NCBI RefSeq assembly: GCF_019075875.1
Contig: NZ_JAHOOZ010000001.1
Span: 62,001 to 126,000, forward strand
From: Novosphingobium sp. G106
Lineage (GTDB): Bacteria; Pseudomonadota; Alphaproteobacteria; Sphingomonadales; Sphingomonadaceae
Direction: 5' to 3'
DNA: 64,000 nt
This document shows, piece by piece, positions 51,449 to 58,726 of this stretch; the first letter of the stretch is position 1, and the number at the start of each line of letters is the position of its first letter. The translations under genes were made by a program, and so were the position numbers. A model generated the notes under the pieces. The model made no database searches. It saw nothing but the letters and a program-made list of their open reading frames with translations, and was not told where the DNA came from.

Positions 51449-52444
51449 ATGGACGCTGCCACCTCTCCCCTCGATCGCGGCTTTGCCAAGTTTCCGATCC
51501 CCTTCGGCTGGTTCGCGGTCGCCATGTCGGGCGACATCGCACCGGGCGAGGTGAAGACCTTGCGCTACTTCGCCACCGAGTTCGTCATGTGGCGCGGGGC
51601 GGATGGCGAGATCCACGCGGTCGATCCCTTCTGCCCGCATCTCGGCGCGCATCTGGGTGTCGGCAGCGAAGTTGTCGGCAATGACCTGCGCTGCGCCTTC
51701 CATCATTGGAGCTTCGACGGCAAAGGCGCGGTGACCAACATTCCCTACACCGACGTCATCCCCCCGCAGGCGAAGCGCGGCTGCCTGCCGACCTGGCCGG
51801 TCACGGAGTCGGACGGGGTCGTCTACGTTTGGTACCATCCCAGGAGGGTGGCGCCGAAGTGGGAGGTCGCCCGCCTGCCCGAATGCCCCGACGGCGAATG
51901 GACGCTGCACAGCACTTACGACTGGGTGATCAACATCCACGTCCAGGAAATCACCGAAAACGGCCAGGACCACGCCCATTTCGGCGCCGTCCACGGCGTG
52001 CCTTTCGCACCCAAGGGCGAGTTCAAGCTCGATGGCTGGATGCGCCGCAATACGGTGGTGGCGGAAATGAACACGCCGCGCGGTCCTATGACCGGCAGGA
52101 TCGAAACAACTGCTGTCGGCCCGGGCCAGTCGATGGTCGAATATGTCGACGTCTGCCATGTCGTGCAGGCTCAGCAAGTGACGCCGATCGACGCGGAACA
52201 TACCCATCTGCGCTGGCAGATGTTTACCCCGCCGGGGATCAGCGAGGGCAAAGCCCGGGTTACTGCAGCGCGCATCCGTGACCTCGTCAAGCAAGTGCAC
52301 CAGGACATTCCGATCTGGAACGCCAAGCGTTTCCAAGAGCAGCCGATGTTGGTCAAGGGCGACGGCCCGCTGCTCGCCTACCGTCGGCAATACGCCCGCT
52401 TCTATCAGTTCGACGATCCCGAACCCGAGAGCGCCGCAGCATGA
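51449..52444 (+). CDS. KshA-like Rieske [2Fe-2S] oxygenase
   Basis: A 331-residue Rieske-type non-haem iron oxygenase. The [2Fe-2S] ligands are Cys62, His64, Cys82 and His85 (CPHLGAHLG and CAFHHW). The mononuclear iron motif is NGQDHAHFGAVH, with Asp174, His177 and His182. It resembles 3-ketosteroid-9-alpha-hydroxylase oxygenase (KshA) and cholesterol-7-desaturase-like (DAF-36/Neverland) proteins more than aromatic-ring dioxygenases. ATG 51449 is preferred to 51422 because GGAG lies six bases upstream. No reductase gene is adjacent, so electron transfer must come from elsewhere. A steroid or polycyclic substrate is inferred. Confidence 0.92.
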   Translation: MDAATSPLDRGFAKFPIPFGWFAVAMSGDIAPGEVKTLRYFATEFVMWRGADGEIHAVDPFCPHLGAHLGVGSEVVGNDLRCAFHHWSFDGKGAVTNIPYTDVIPPQAKRGCLPTWPVTESDGVVYVWYHPRRVAPKWEVARLPECPDGEWTLHSTYDWVINIHVQEITENGQDHAHFGAVHGVPFAPKGEFKLDGWMRRNTVVAEMNTPRGPMTGRIETTAVGPGQSMVEYVDVCHVVQAQQVTPIDAEHTHLRWQMFTPPGISEGKARVTAARIRDLVKQVHQDIPIWNAKRFQEQPMLVKGDGPLLAYRRQYARFYQFDDPEPESAAA

Positions 52445-52510
52445 GCGCGATGGGACCCGGCGGCAGGCGTATCAAAAAGACCCGGCGAACGGAGTGGCGG
52501 AGGAACGATC

Positions 52511-52811
52511 TTGCCACTCATCGAACAGCCCGGGATACCCTTGCAATTGCCGCTTCTTGACAATTCCAATCGCTCATACTGGAAAAGGGGAGCCGATGGA
52601 CGGCTTCGCATTTGCCATTGCGGGGACTGCGGTCGGTATACCCATCCGCCGCAGCCGCGCTGTAGCGTTTGTCGTAGCGCATATATCGACCGAGTCTGTG
52701 TAAAAACGGCGTTTATGTTTGCAGGATCGCCCGCGCTGGCTCGAAGGTTTTGTCGGCGATGACGTGTATTTTCAGGTGTGGTCGCATCGATCAGCGGTTC
52801 GATACCCATGA
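52511..52811 (+). pseudogene. Decayed DUF35 zinc-ribbon protein gene
   Basis: TTG 52511 with GGAGGA seven bases upstream begins PLIEQPGIPLQLPLLDN and continues through RLRICHCGDCGRYTHPP and PRCSVC, an intact zinc ribbon. Conservation then fades; in a shifted frame from 52725 DRPRWLEGFVG reappears, a segment typical of DUF35 OB domains, ending at a stop at 52811. At least one frameshift and the loss of most of the OB fold show decay. Its original thiolase partner is not adjacent. Confidence 0.75.
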
Positions 52812-52832
52812 TGCTATTTTGGAGTCGTCGTG

Positions 52833-54857
52833 ATGGGACAGGGAAATCTTGGAATCGAACCCGAAATCCTCAAGGCGATCTACGGTCAGATGGCGCGCAT
52901 CCGCGCCGTCGACAAGGCGGTCCAGGCCGGGCTTTCGTCGGGCAGGTTCCAGTTCACCTACTGGCCGATGACTGGCCAGGAGTGCATCCCCGCGACGATC
53001 TCGCAGCTCACCACGAGCCGCGACTACATGATCACCACCTATCGCGGCATTCATGACCAGGTGGCCAAGGGCGTCGACCTCTACGGCATGTTTGCCGAAG
53101 CGCTCGGCCGCGAGGACGGCGTCAACAAGGGCAAGGGCGGATCCCCGCACATTTCCGATCCCTCGTCGGGTTCGATGGTCACCACCGCGATCGTCGGCGC
53201 CGGCGCCCCGATCGCCAACGGCCTGGCCATCTCGGCCAAGGAGCGCGGCGAGGACCGTGTCACCATCGTCAACTTCGGCGACGGCGCCACCTCGATCGGC
53301 GCGGTGCACGAAGCGATGAACCTTGCCGGCGCCTGGAAGCTGCCGGTGATCTTCCTATGCCAGAACAACGCCTGGGGCGAATACACGCGTATCCCGACCT
53401 ACACCGCCAGCCCGAACTTTTTCGGCCGCGCCGAAGCCCTAGGCTTCAAGGGTGTGCAGCTCGACGGCAACGACCCCGCAGCCTTCTACAAGGGCATGAA
53501 GGAAGTGATCGACTACGTCCGCGCCGGTAGCGGCCCGGTCTTCGTGGAAGCCATGACCTATCGTCTCGGGCCGCACGCGGGCGTTGGCGATAACTACAAC
53601 GCCACGAAGGAAGAGCTCGCCGCCGGCAGGGAGCGCGCGCCCTACGAGAAGACCCGCGCGCTGCTGCTCGAGGCCGGCATCTCCAGCGAGGAGGAGCTCA
53701 CCGCGCTCGAAGCTGCTGCCAAGGCCGAAGTCGACGACGCCATCGTCCGGGCGCTGGAAAGCAAGGTCACGCCCGCGAGCGAGACCCTGGTCGACGTCTT
53801 CGCCGACGTCGATTGCGTGCCCAAGCGCGGCCACTATCCGGTCCGCGAAGCTGAAGGCGAGTTCTCGGGCTCGACCGAAACGATGACCATGGCTCAGGCG
53901 ATCCAGAATGCTCAGCACATCGCCATGTCCGCTAACAATGAGGTCTTTATCCTCGGCGAGGACGTCGGCGATCCGCATGGCGGAGCATTCGGCACCAACA
54001 AGGATCTAGAAACCGATTTCGGAGGCCGTCGCGTGCGCCCGACGCCGATCGCCGAACAGGCTATTATCGGCGCCGCGATCGGCTCGTCGATCGCAGGTAT
54101 GAACCCAATCGCCGAGATCATGTTCGCGGACTTCATGGGCGTCTGCCTCGATCAGATCGCCAACCACGCCGCCAAGCAGCGCTACATGTCGGGTTCGGCC
54201 ACACATGCGCCGATGACGATCCGCATGCAGCTGGGTGGCGGCATGGGCGGCTTCGGTGCGCAGCATTCGCAGTCGCTGGAGGCCTGGCTCACTCATACGC
54301 CTGGTATCAAGGTGGCGTTTCCGAGCAACCCGATCGACGCCAAGGGCCTGCTTCTGTCGGCAATTGACGATCCCGATCCCGTGGTCTTGTTGGAATCGAT
54401 CATGCTCCTCTTCGCCCAAAAGGGCGAAGTCCCGACTGGCGCTTACAAGATCCCGCTGGGCGTCGCCAAGGTGAAGCGTGAAGGTACTGACGTCTCCCTG
54501 ATAAGTTATGGCTGGATGGTGCACCAAGCGCTCGCCGCCGCCGAGGAACTGGCCAAGGAAGGCATCAGCGCCGAAGTCATCGACCTGCGCTCGCTGGTGC
54601 CGATCGACTATCACCGCATTCTCGAATCGGTGAAGAAGACCGGCCGTGCCGTGGTCGTCCATGCCGCCGTCGAGTTCTGCGGGTTGGGCGCCGAGATCTG
54701 CAGCACGATCAACGAGGAACTGTGGGGCAAGCTCAAGTCTCCCGCCATCCGCCTCGGCGCCGAATATGCCCCGATCGCCTATTCGAAGGAGATCGAGACA
54801 GGCCAGGTGCCGAGCGCCAACTCCATCGCTGCACGTGTCCGAGCGGCCGTCAAATAG
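52833..54857 (+). CDS. Fused alpha-beta 2-oxoacid dehydrogenase E1-type (TPP) enzyme
   Basis: A 674-residue thiamine-diphosphate protein. The N-terminal half is E1-alpha-like with the TPP motif GDGATSIGAVHEAMNLAGAW through FLCQNN; the C-terminal half (from about 345) is E1-beta-like with EVFILGEDVGDPHGG and PIAEQAIIGAAIGSSIAGM. Fusions of this kind are known for E1 proteins of branched-chain or acetoin-type complexes. No E2 (lipoyl) or E3 gene is in the window. ATG 52833 and GTG 52830 are both close to GGAG; ATG is preferred. It may decarboxylate a 2-oxo acid derived from ring cleavage or work with a housekeeping E2; unproven. Confidence 0.9.
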   Translation: MGQGNLGIEPEILKAIYGQMARIRAVDKAVQAGLSSGRFQFTYWPMTGQECIPATISQLTTSRDYMITTYRGIHDQVAKGVDLYGMFAEALGREDGVNKGKGGSPHISDPSSGSMVTTAIVGAGAPIANGLAISAKERGEDRVTIVNFGDGATSIGAVHEAMNLAGAWKLPVIFLCQNNAWGEYTRIPTYTASPNFFGRAEALGFKGVQLDGNDPAAFYKGMKEVIDYVRAGSGPVFVEAMTYRLGPHAGVGDNYNATKEELAAGRERAPYEKTRALLLEAGISSEEELTALEAAAKAEVDDAIVRALESKVTPASETLVDVFADVDCVPKRGHYPVREAEGEFSGSTETMTMAQAIQNAQHIAMSANNEVFILGEDVGDPHGGAFGTNKDLETDFGGRRVRPTPIAEQAIIGAAIGSSIAGMNPIAEIMFADFMGVCLDQIANHAAKQRYMSGSATHAPMTIRMQLGGGMGGFGAQHSQSLEAWLTHTPGIKVAFPSNPIDAKGLLLSAIDDPDPVVLLESIMLLFAQKGEVPTGAYKIPLGVAKVKREGTDVSLISYGWMVHQALAAAEELAKEGISAEVIDLRSLVPIDYHRILESVKKTGRAVVVHAAVEFCGLGAEICSTINEELWGKLKSPAIRLGAEYAPIAYSKEIETGQVPSANSIAARVRAAVK

Positions 54858-54886
54858 GCCTGCACCGTAAAAAGGATTGAGATGCT

Positions 54887-55327
54887 ATGTCGGATGATTG
54901 CCTACGAAAGGTCGCAGACGAATTGGCTATTCGCCGAGTGCTCGATGAATATTGCCTGCGACTTGAAATTAACAAGTTTGACGAATGGTTGGACCTCTTC
55001 ACCCAAGACACGGTCTATGATGTATTCCGCCAAAGCCTTCGTGGCCGCGAGGAGGTTTCCGCCATGCTTTCGCAGGCACCACATGGCGTGCATCTTCCCG
55101 GTGCGGCGCGGATCGACCTTGAGGGCGACCGCGCCGAGACGGTCCAAAGCTATCTGTTCATACCGGCGAGTGATGACCGGTGGAACTCGGGCTGGTATCT
55201 GCGAACCCTGGTACGCGAGGGCGATGAGTGGAAGATCGCCCATACCCGGGTCAAGATCGCTCGGATCGGTGAACTGGCTCCCGACGAGAAGGCGCGGCAG
55301 CTCCAGTTTCCGGTCTCGTTCGGATGA
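54887..55327 (+). CDS. NTF2-like (SnoaL-type) protein
   Basis: A 146-residue protein of the NTF2/SnoaL-like fold: an N-terminal helix ELAIRRVLDEYCLRLEINKFDEWLDLF, then strands with TQDTVYDVFRQSLRGREEV and WYLRTLVREGDEWKIAHTRV. Such proteins serve as ketosteroid-isomerase-like enzymes, epoxide hydrolases or small oxygenase subunits. It lies 29 bases after the E1 gene, and a VOC remnant begins in a four-base overlap with its stop. It could be the isomerase of the operon; no catalytic residue can be assigned safely. Confidence 0.82.
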   Translation: MSDDCLRKVADELAIRRVLDEYCLRLEINKFDEWLDLFTQDTVYDVFRQSLRGREEVSAMLSQAPHGVHLPGAARIDLEGDRAETVQSYLFIPASDDRWNSGWYLRTLVREGDEWKIAHTRVKIARIGELAPDEKARQLQFPVSFG

Positions 55328-55460
55328 ATTGGAACGTGCTACTGGGCATCGATCACGTCACGATCACCGTGGCGGATCTTGAGGTGACCAGGGCTTCTAC
55401 AAACGCCTTTTCGGGGCCCAGGGGCTGTTTTCGCGCGGTGCGTGCCCATTAATGCGCGTC
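55324..55460 (+). pseudogene. Decayed VOC (glyoxalase/dioxygenase-like) gene start
   Basis: ATG 55324 overlaps the NTF2-like stop. The frame reads LGIDHVTITVADLE, the classical first strand of VOC proteins with its metal-ligand His. It then continues two bases out of frame at 55392 as GFYKRLFGAQGLFSRG. Beyond about 55460 no family resemblance remains, and the next 240 bases to the TetR gene hold no gene I can identify. A frameshift plus loss of most of the length marks a remnant, and the overlap shows it was once in the operon. Confidence 0.75.
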
Positions 55461-55700
55461 GAGGGACTGCTCGCCGCGCCCGTTAAGACCGTCCAACCAT
55501 TCGGAGCGACACGTGCCCTAAGTCGGCAAACGAGCGATTTGCTTGGCCTACGGCAATTGTAAACCATCTCGGAGTTTCCTGCGGGATGTGTCCGAGCTGG
55601 GAATGTGGGGTACGGTCGGGGGTGTCCCGACCGCGCTCCCCGGCCGACATCAGCAAATCGATGCGGAACGGCGCGTTGCTGAGCGTCGATATTTGTCCAC

Positions 55701-56366
55701 TCAACGGTTCGTCTGAAGACCGCCAAGCAGGGCGAGGAAAGCCTTTCCGACTTCCTCACTGGCTTGTGCGGGATTGTCCGAGTTAGCGATCGTCAGTGCG
55801 GCATCGTTCAGTGCCGCTTGCAGCAGGTTTGCCAAAGGCGCCGTCGGCTGCCGTGCAACGTGACCGCTGTTCATTAGCATTTCGAGAGCATCAGCAGTTC
55901 CGCTCGCAATGAACTCGGACTGCAGATGGCGCCATCGGGCCCAACCTAGTACGGAGGGTCCATCGATGAGCAGGATGCGCTGATATTCCTCATTTTCCGC
56001 AACCAACCGCAGATACTGGGTGAATGCAGCGCTTATTTGTGCCTGAAGATTGCCCGAGAGCGTTGCGACCGAAGCGTTTGCTTGATTGACCAGTTCTTCG
56101 GCTACGGTACGGAAAACTTCCGCGAACAAATCCTCCTTGTCGGCGAAGTGATGGTACAATGCGCCGCGTGTCATGTCCGCCCGTGCAACGATATCTGTCG
56201 TGCCGGTGGCGTGGTATCCCGCTTCTGCGAACAATTTGCGGGCGGCTTGAACGATGGCGGCGCGGGTCGCGACAGCCCTGTCTCGCTGCGCCTTTAGGGT
56301 GCCGCCGCGATTTGATTTTACTTGCTCGGTCATGGCCAGCAGCGGCCTTTGCGGCCGAAAAGTCAT
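55701..56366 (-). CDS. TetR/AcrR family transcriptional regulator
   Basis: A 221-residue TetR regulator with a clear helix-turn-helix (TDIVARADMTRGALYHHFADK, about 58-78) after an N-terminal tail. ATG 56366 overlaps the stop of the AttH/CrtC-like gene by four bases, so the two are coupled; an internal ATG at 56333 (MTEQVKSNRGG) is an alternative start. It is the last gene of a minus-strand unit with an APH kinase and the AttH/CrtC-like protein. It could control that unit, the divergent OYE operon, or the AATGC/GCATT sites generally. Confidence 0.9.
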   Translation of the reverse strand: MTFRPQRPLLAMTEQVKSNRGGTLKAQRDRAVATRAAIVQAARKLFAEAGYHATGTTDIVARADMTRGALYHHFADKEDLFAEVFRTVAEELVNQANASVATLSGNLQAQISAAFTQYLRLVAENEEYQRILLIDGPSVLGWARWRHLQSEFIASGTADALEMLMNSGHVARQPTAPLANLLQAALNDAALTIANSDNPAQASEEVGKAFLALLGGLQTNR

Positions 56367-57529
56367 ACCACGCGAACGCCGGGGTATTCGCCGAGAATGA
56401 TGCTTTCCATGTCGCCGTATCCCGTATTCCCACCCTCACTTATGCGCACCGGCCGATCGCGAATCTGCCAGCGATAGGTTTCCGCCAGCTTCACCGAATT
56501 ATTGACATCGTCGATGCATTCACCGTCCAGGAATTCCTCGCCTTTGAAGCTGCCATGCACTTGGCCTTTCCACTCGCCATACATGCCGGGGAGCAGGCGG
56601 AAGCCCATTTCCGGATCGATCGCTTCGATCTCGAAGACGCGCTCGACCATTTCCTTGCCTTTGCCTGCCAGCAATGCCGTCACCCGGCCGCGCATCGCGC
56701 CTTTATCGGAGGCGCGGTAGTCGATCTCCGGGTAGAGGTGCAATATCGGTGTCTGCCGGCCGTCGCTTTCGTTGATGTAGCCGCTGAAGAAATCCGGAGG
56801 GCCGTCGCCGCCGAAGTCCCGGAAATAGTAGGCGAGGTCGTAGCTGCTGCCGTCGGGCCGGTCGATCTTCGATACCAGCCAGTTGAAGTGATAGCCGCCG
56901 GTCTTGGCGCTGCCAGTGTTGCCGACACTGCCAGGCACGAGGTCGGTCGGATCGAGGCCGACATGCTCGCGAACGCCCCAGCTGCGGTCGCGGAACCCGA
57001 ACCACTCTTCCGGGTCCACTGAAATGCGCTCGCCCTCGATATCGATCCAGCCGGAGATGGTGCCCGCCTGGTGAAAGCGGATGACGTCTGAGGCGGTGCG
57101 GCCGGCGCTAATCACGACGTCGCGCTTCTCGAAGAAGGCGGGCATGGCCGAGTGGAACGTTAGCTCAAAGCGAAGTGGCTGCGCCGTGTTCTCGGCCAGG
57201 GTCAGCCGGATGGTCTTGAACGGCTCGATCACCTCGTAGCCGAGCGGACCGACGCTCATGTCCTCAATGCGCGGCGCAAGCACCCGGCTGGCACGCACGG
57301 TGCGCTGCTGCGTGCTGCGCTGCACGCCGGCGAAGCCGTCAAGCACGTTGCGGTTGGCATATTTGCCCAGCCCGAAATTGATCTGCAGCTGGCCGTCCTT
57401 GCGCATCAGCGTGAACCAGGCCTTCTCGGTCCAGGCCCGATCGGCGGTGCCCACGGCGGCATGGGTATTGACGATCTGGTGATTGAAGAACTCATCGGCG
57501 TCGGTCAGCAGCGCAATGGTGTCGATCAT
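56363..57529 (-). CDS. AttH/CrtC-like (DUF7064-type) protein of unknown function
   Basis: A 388-residue soluble protein. The segment EEWFGFRDRSWGVRE matches a signature of AttH/CrtC-like double beta-barrel (lipocalin-like) proteins, and a two-lobed beta-rich pattern fits. Relatives in catabolic clusters are annotated only as DUF7064/DUF7065. ATG 57529 follows AAGGAAA five bases away; the longer frame to 57751 lacks support. It lies 17 bases after the APH kinase stop and overlaps the TetR gene. It may bind or isomerise a hydrophobic intermediate. Function is open. Confidence 0.7.
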   Translation of the reverse strand: MIDTIALLTDADEFFNHQIVNTHAAVGTADRAWTEKAWFTLMRKDGQLQINFGLGKYANRNVLDGFAGVQRSTQQRTVRASRVLAPRIEDMSVGPLGYEVIEPFKTIRLTLAENTAQPLRFELTFHSAMPAFFEKRDVVISAGRTASDVIRFHQAGTISGWIDIEGERISVDPEEWFGFRDRSWGVREHVGLDPTDLVPGSVGNTGSAKTGGYHFNWLVSKIDRPDGSSYDLAYYFRDFGGDGPPDFFSGYINESDGRQTPILHLYPEIDYRASDKGAMRGRVTALLAGKGKEMVERVFEIEAIDPEMGFRLLPGMYGEWKGQVHGSFKGEEFLDGECIDDVNNSVKLAETYRWQIRDRPVRISEGGNTGYGDMESIILGEYPGVRVV

Positions 57530-57546
57530 GGTCTTTCCTTGAAATC

Positions 57547-58527
57547 TCAGAAGCCGCCGCCGTCCAGCATGGCTTCCATCACGCCGAGGTAGTAGTCGAG
57601 GTTCTTCTGGAATAGGGCGAGCTTCGGGTCGCTGCTCCGTCCTGTGACGTACATGTTCGTGCCTTCGGCGATGATCGCACCGATCTTCCCAATCTGCGCG
57701 ATCTCGTGCCAAAAAAGACCTTCGGCTGACCGGCCCGAAACATCCGACCATAGCGCGATCACTTCGTCACGCGTCAGCATTCCCGGCAGCTTCTGGGCCC
57801 GGGTTGCGCCGTGGTATTCGCTTTCGAAGGAATAGAGCATGTAGCCGAGATCGGCGAGCGGCTCACCGTTCAGGGCCATTTCCCAGTCGAGCACGGCGCT
57901 TACTTCAGCGTGCCGCCACATGAGATTCGACAGCTTTGTATCGCCATGGACGACAGCGGGTGGGCCGCTGCGCGAAGCCGGCTCGGCGAGCAGGCGATCG
58001 AAGAGCGCGACGAGTCTACCGCTGTCGGCCCGCCCGGCGAATTCGCGCCACGTCCTGGCATCGTCCTCGGGCGTGAGCGCCGGGCCAAGAACCCGCAACG
58101 GAGCCAGCTTCGCCAGCTGCGCGAACGACGACACCCAATTGCGGCAAATCTGCCCACGCAATGCGTCGGTCCCCTCGGCGAACCAAGGTTGCATAGAAAT
58201 GTCGTCGATGGATTCGCCGGGCACGCGCTCCATGACGAAGAAGGGCGTGCCAATCAGAGTGTCGTCTTCGCCGATCGAAACGATCTGCGGCACCGGCGGC
58301 GCGTCATCGATCGAACCGAGCTCCGCATAGATACGCGCTTGCGCCAGGACGTCATGTCCATCCAGCATCGCACCCGCCGACGGGGGCAGCCGAAGGATCA
58401 AGTCGGGGCCCTCGATCCGGTAGGTCTCGTTGGAAAAACCGGTAGTGAGGGGGGTGATCGCGGTGATGCGCGTGCTTCCCGGCAGGGAATCCTGCAACGC
58501 GCTGGCAAGGTGGCCCAAGTCCCGCAT
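57547..58527 (-). CDS. APH-fold phosphotransferase, third kinase-like protein
   Basis: A 326-residue APH-superfamily protein. The catalytic loop reads HGDTKLSNLMW (Lys replaces the usual Phe-Arg pattern but Asp and Asn remain) and the metal site is VLDWEMALNGEPLADLG. ATG 58527 is preferred to TTG 58536 because AAGG is spaced nine bases from it. It heads a unit with the AttH/CrtC-like and TetR genes and is divergent from the OYE operon. It is probably a hydroxyacyl-CoA or hydroxy-acid kinase like the other two in the window; inferred. Confidence 0.85.
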   Translation of the reverse strand: MRDLGHLASALQDSLPGSTRITAITPLTTGFSNETYRIEGPDLILRLPPSAGAMLDGHDVLAQARIYAELGSIDDAPPVPQIVSIGEDDTLIGTPFFVMERVPGESIDDISMQPWFAEGTDALRGQICRNWVSSFAQLAKLAPLRVLGPALTPEDDARTWREFAGRADSGRLVALFDRLLAEPASRSGPPAVVHGDTKLSNLMWRHAEVSAVLDWEMALNGEPLADLGYMLYSFESEYHGATRAQKLPGMLTRDEVIALWSDVSGRSAEGLFWHEIAQIGKIGAIIAEGTNMYVTGRSSDPKLALFQKNLDYYLGVMEAMLDGGGF

Positions 58528-58594
58528 TAGCGACAACCTTGATTTAAGCGCGCCGCTGGCGGGCAGATTCTCGTCATTTCACCGCCTCTAAAAT

Positions 58595-58607
58595 AATGCA
58601 TCGCATT
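58595..58607. promoter_or_regulatory. Inverted repeat AATGC-N3-GCATT between APH and OYE genes
   Basis: Perfect 5-base arms with a 3-base spacer lie 68 bases upstream of the kinase start and 120 bases before the OYE start. It is a compact copy of the recurring element. Confidence 0.35.
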
Positions 58608-58726
58608 TTGCTCAATTCATCTACATACAGGCTGTATCTCGATTCGGGCTGCCATAGCAAGCCCCCCGACCAGCAGAGCGGGGAAAGACTTGGCCGGCCT
58701 GTGCGGATTGCCCCTTGGGAGGACCA

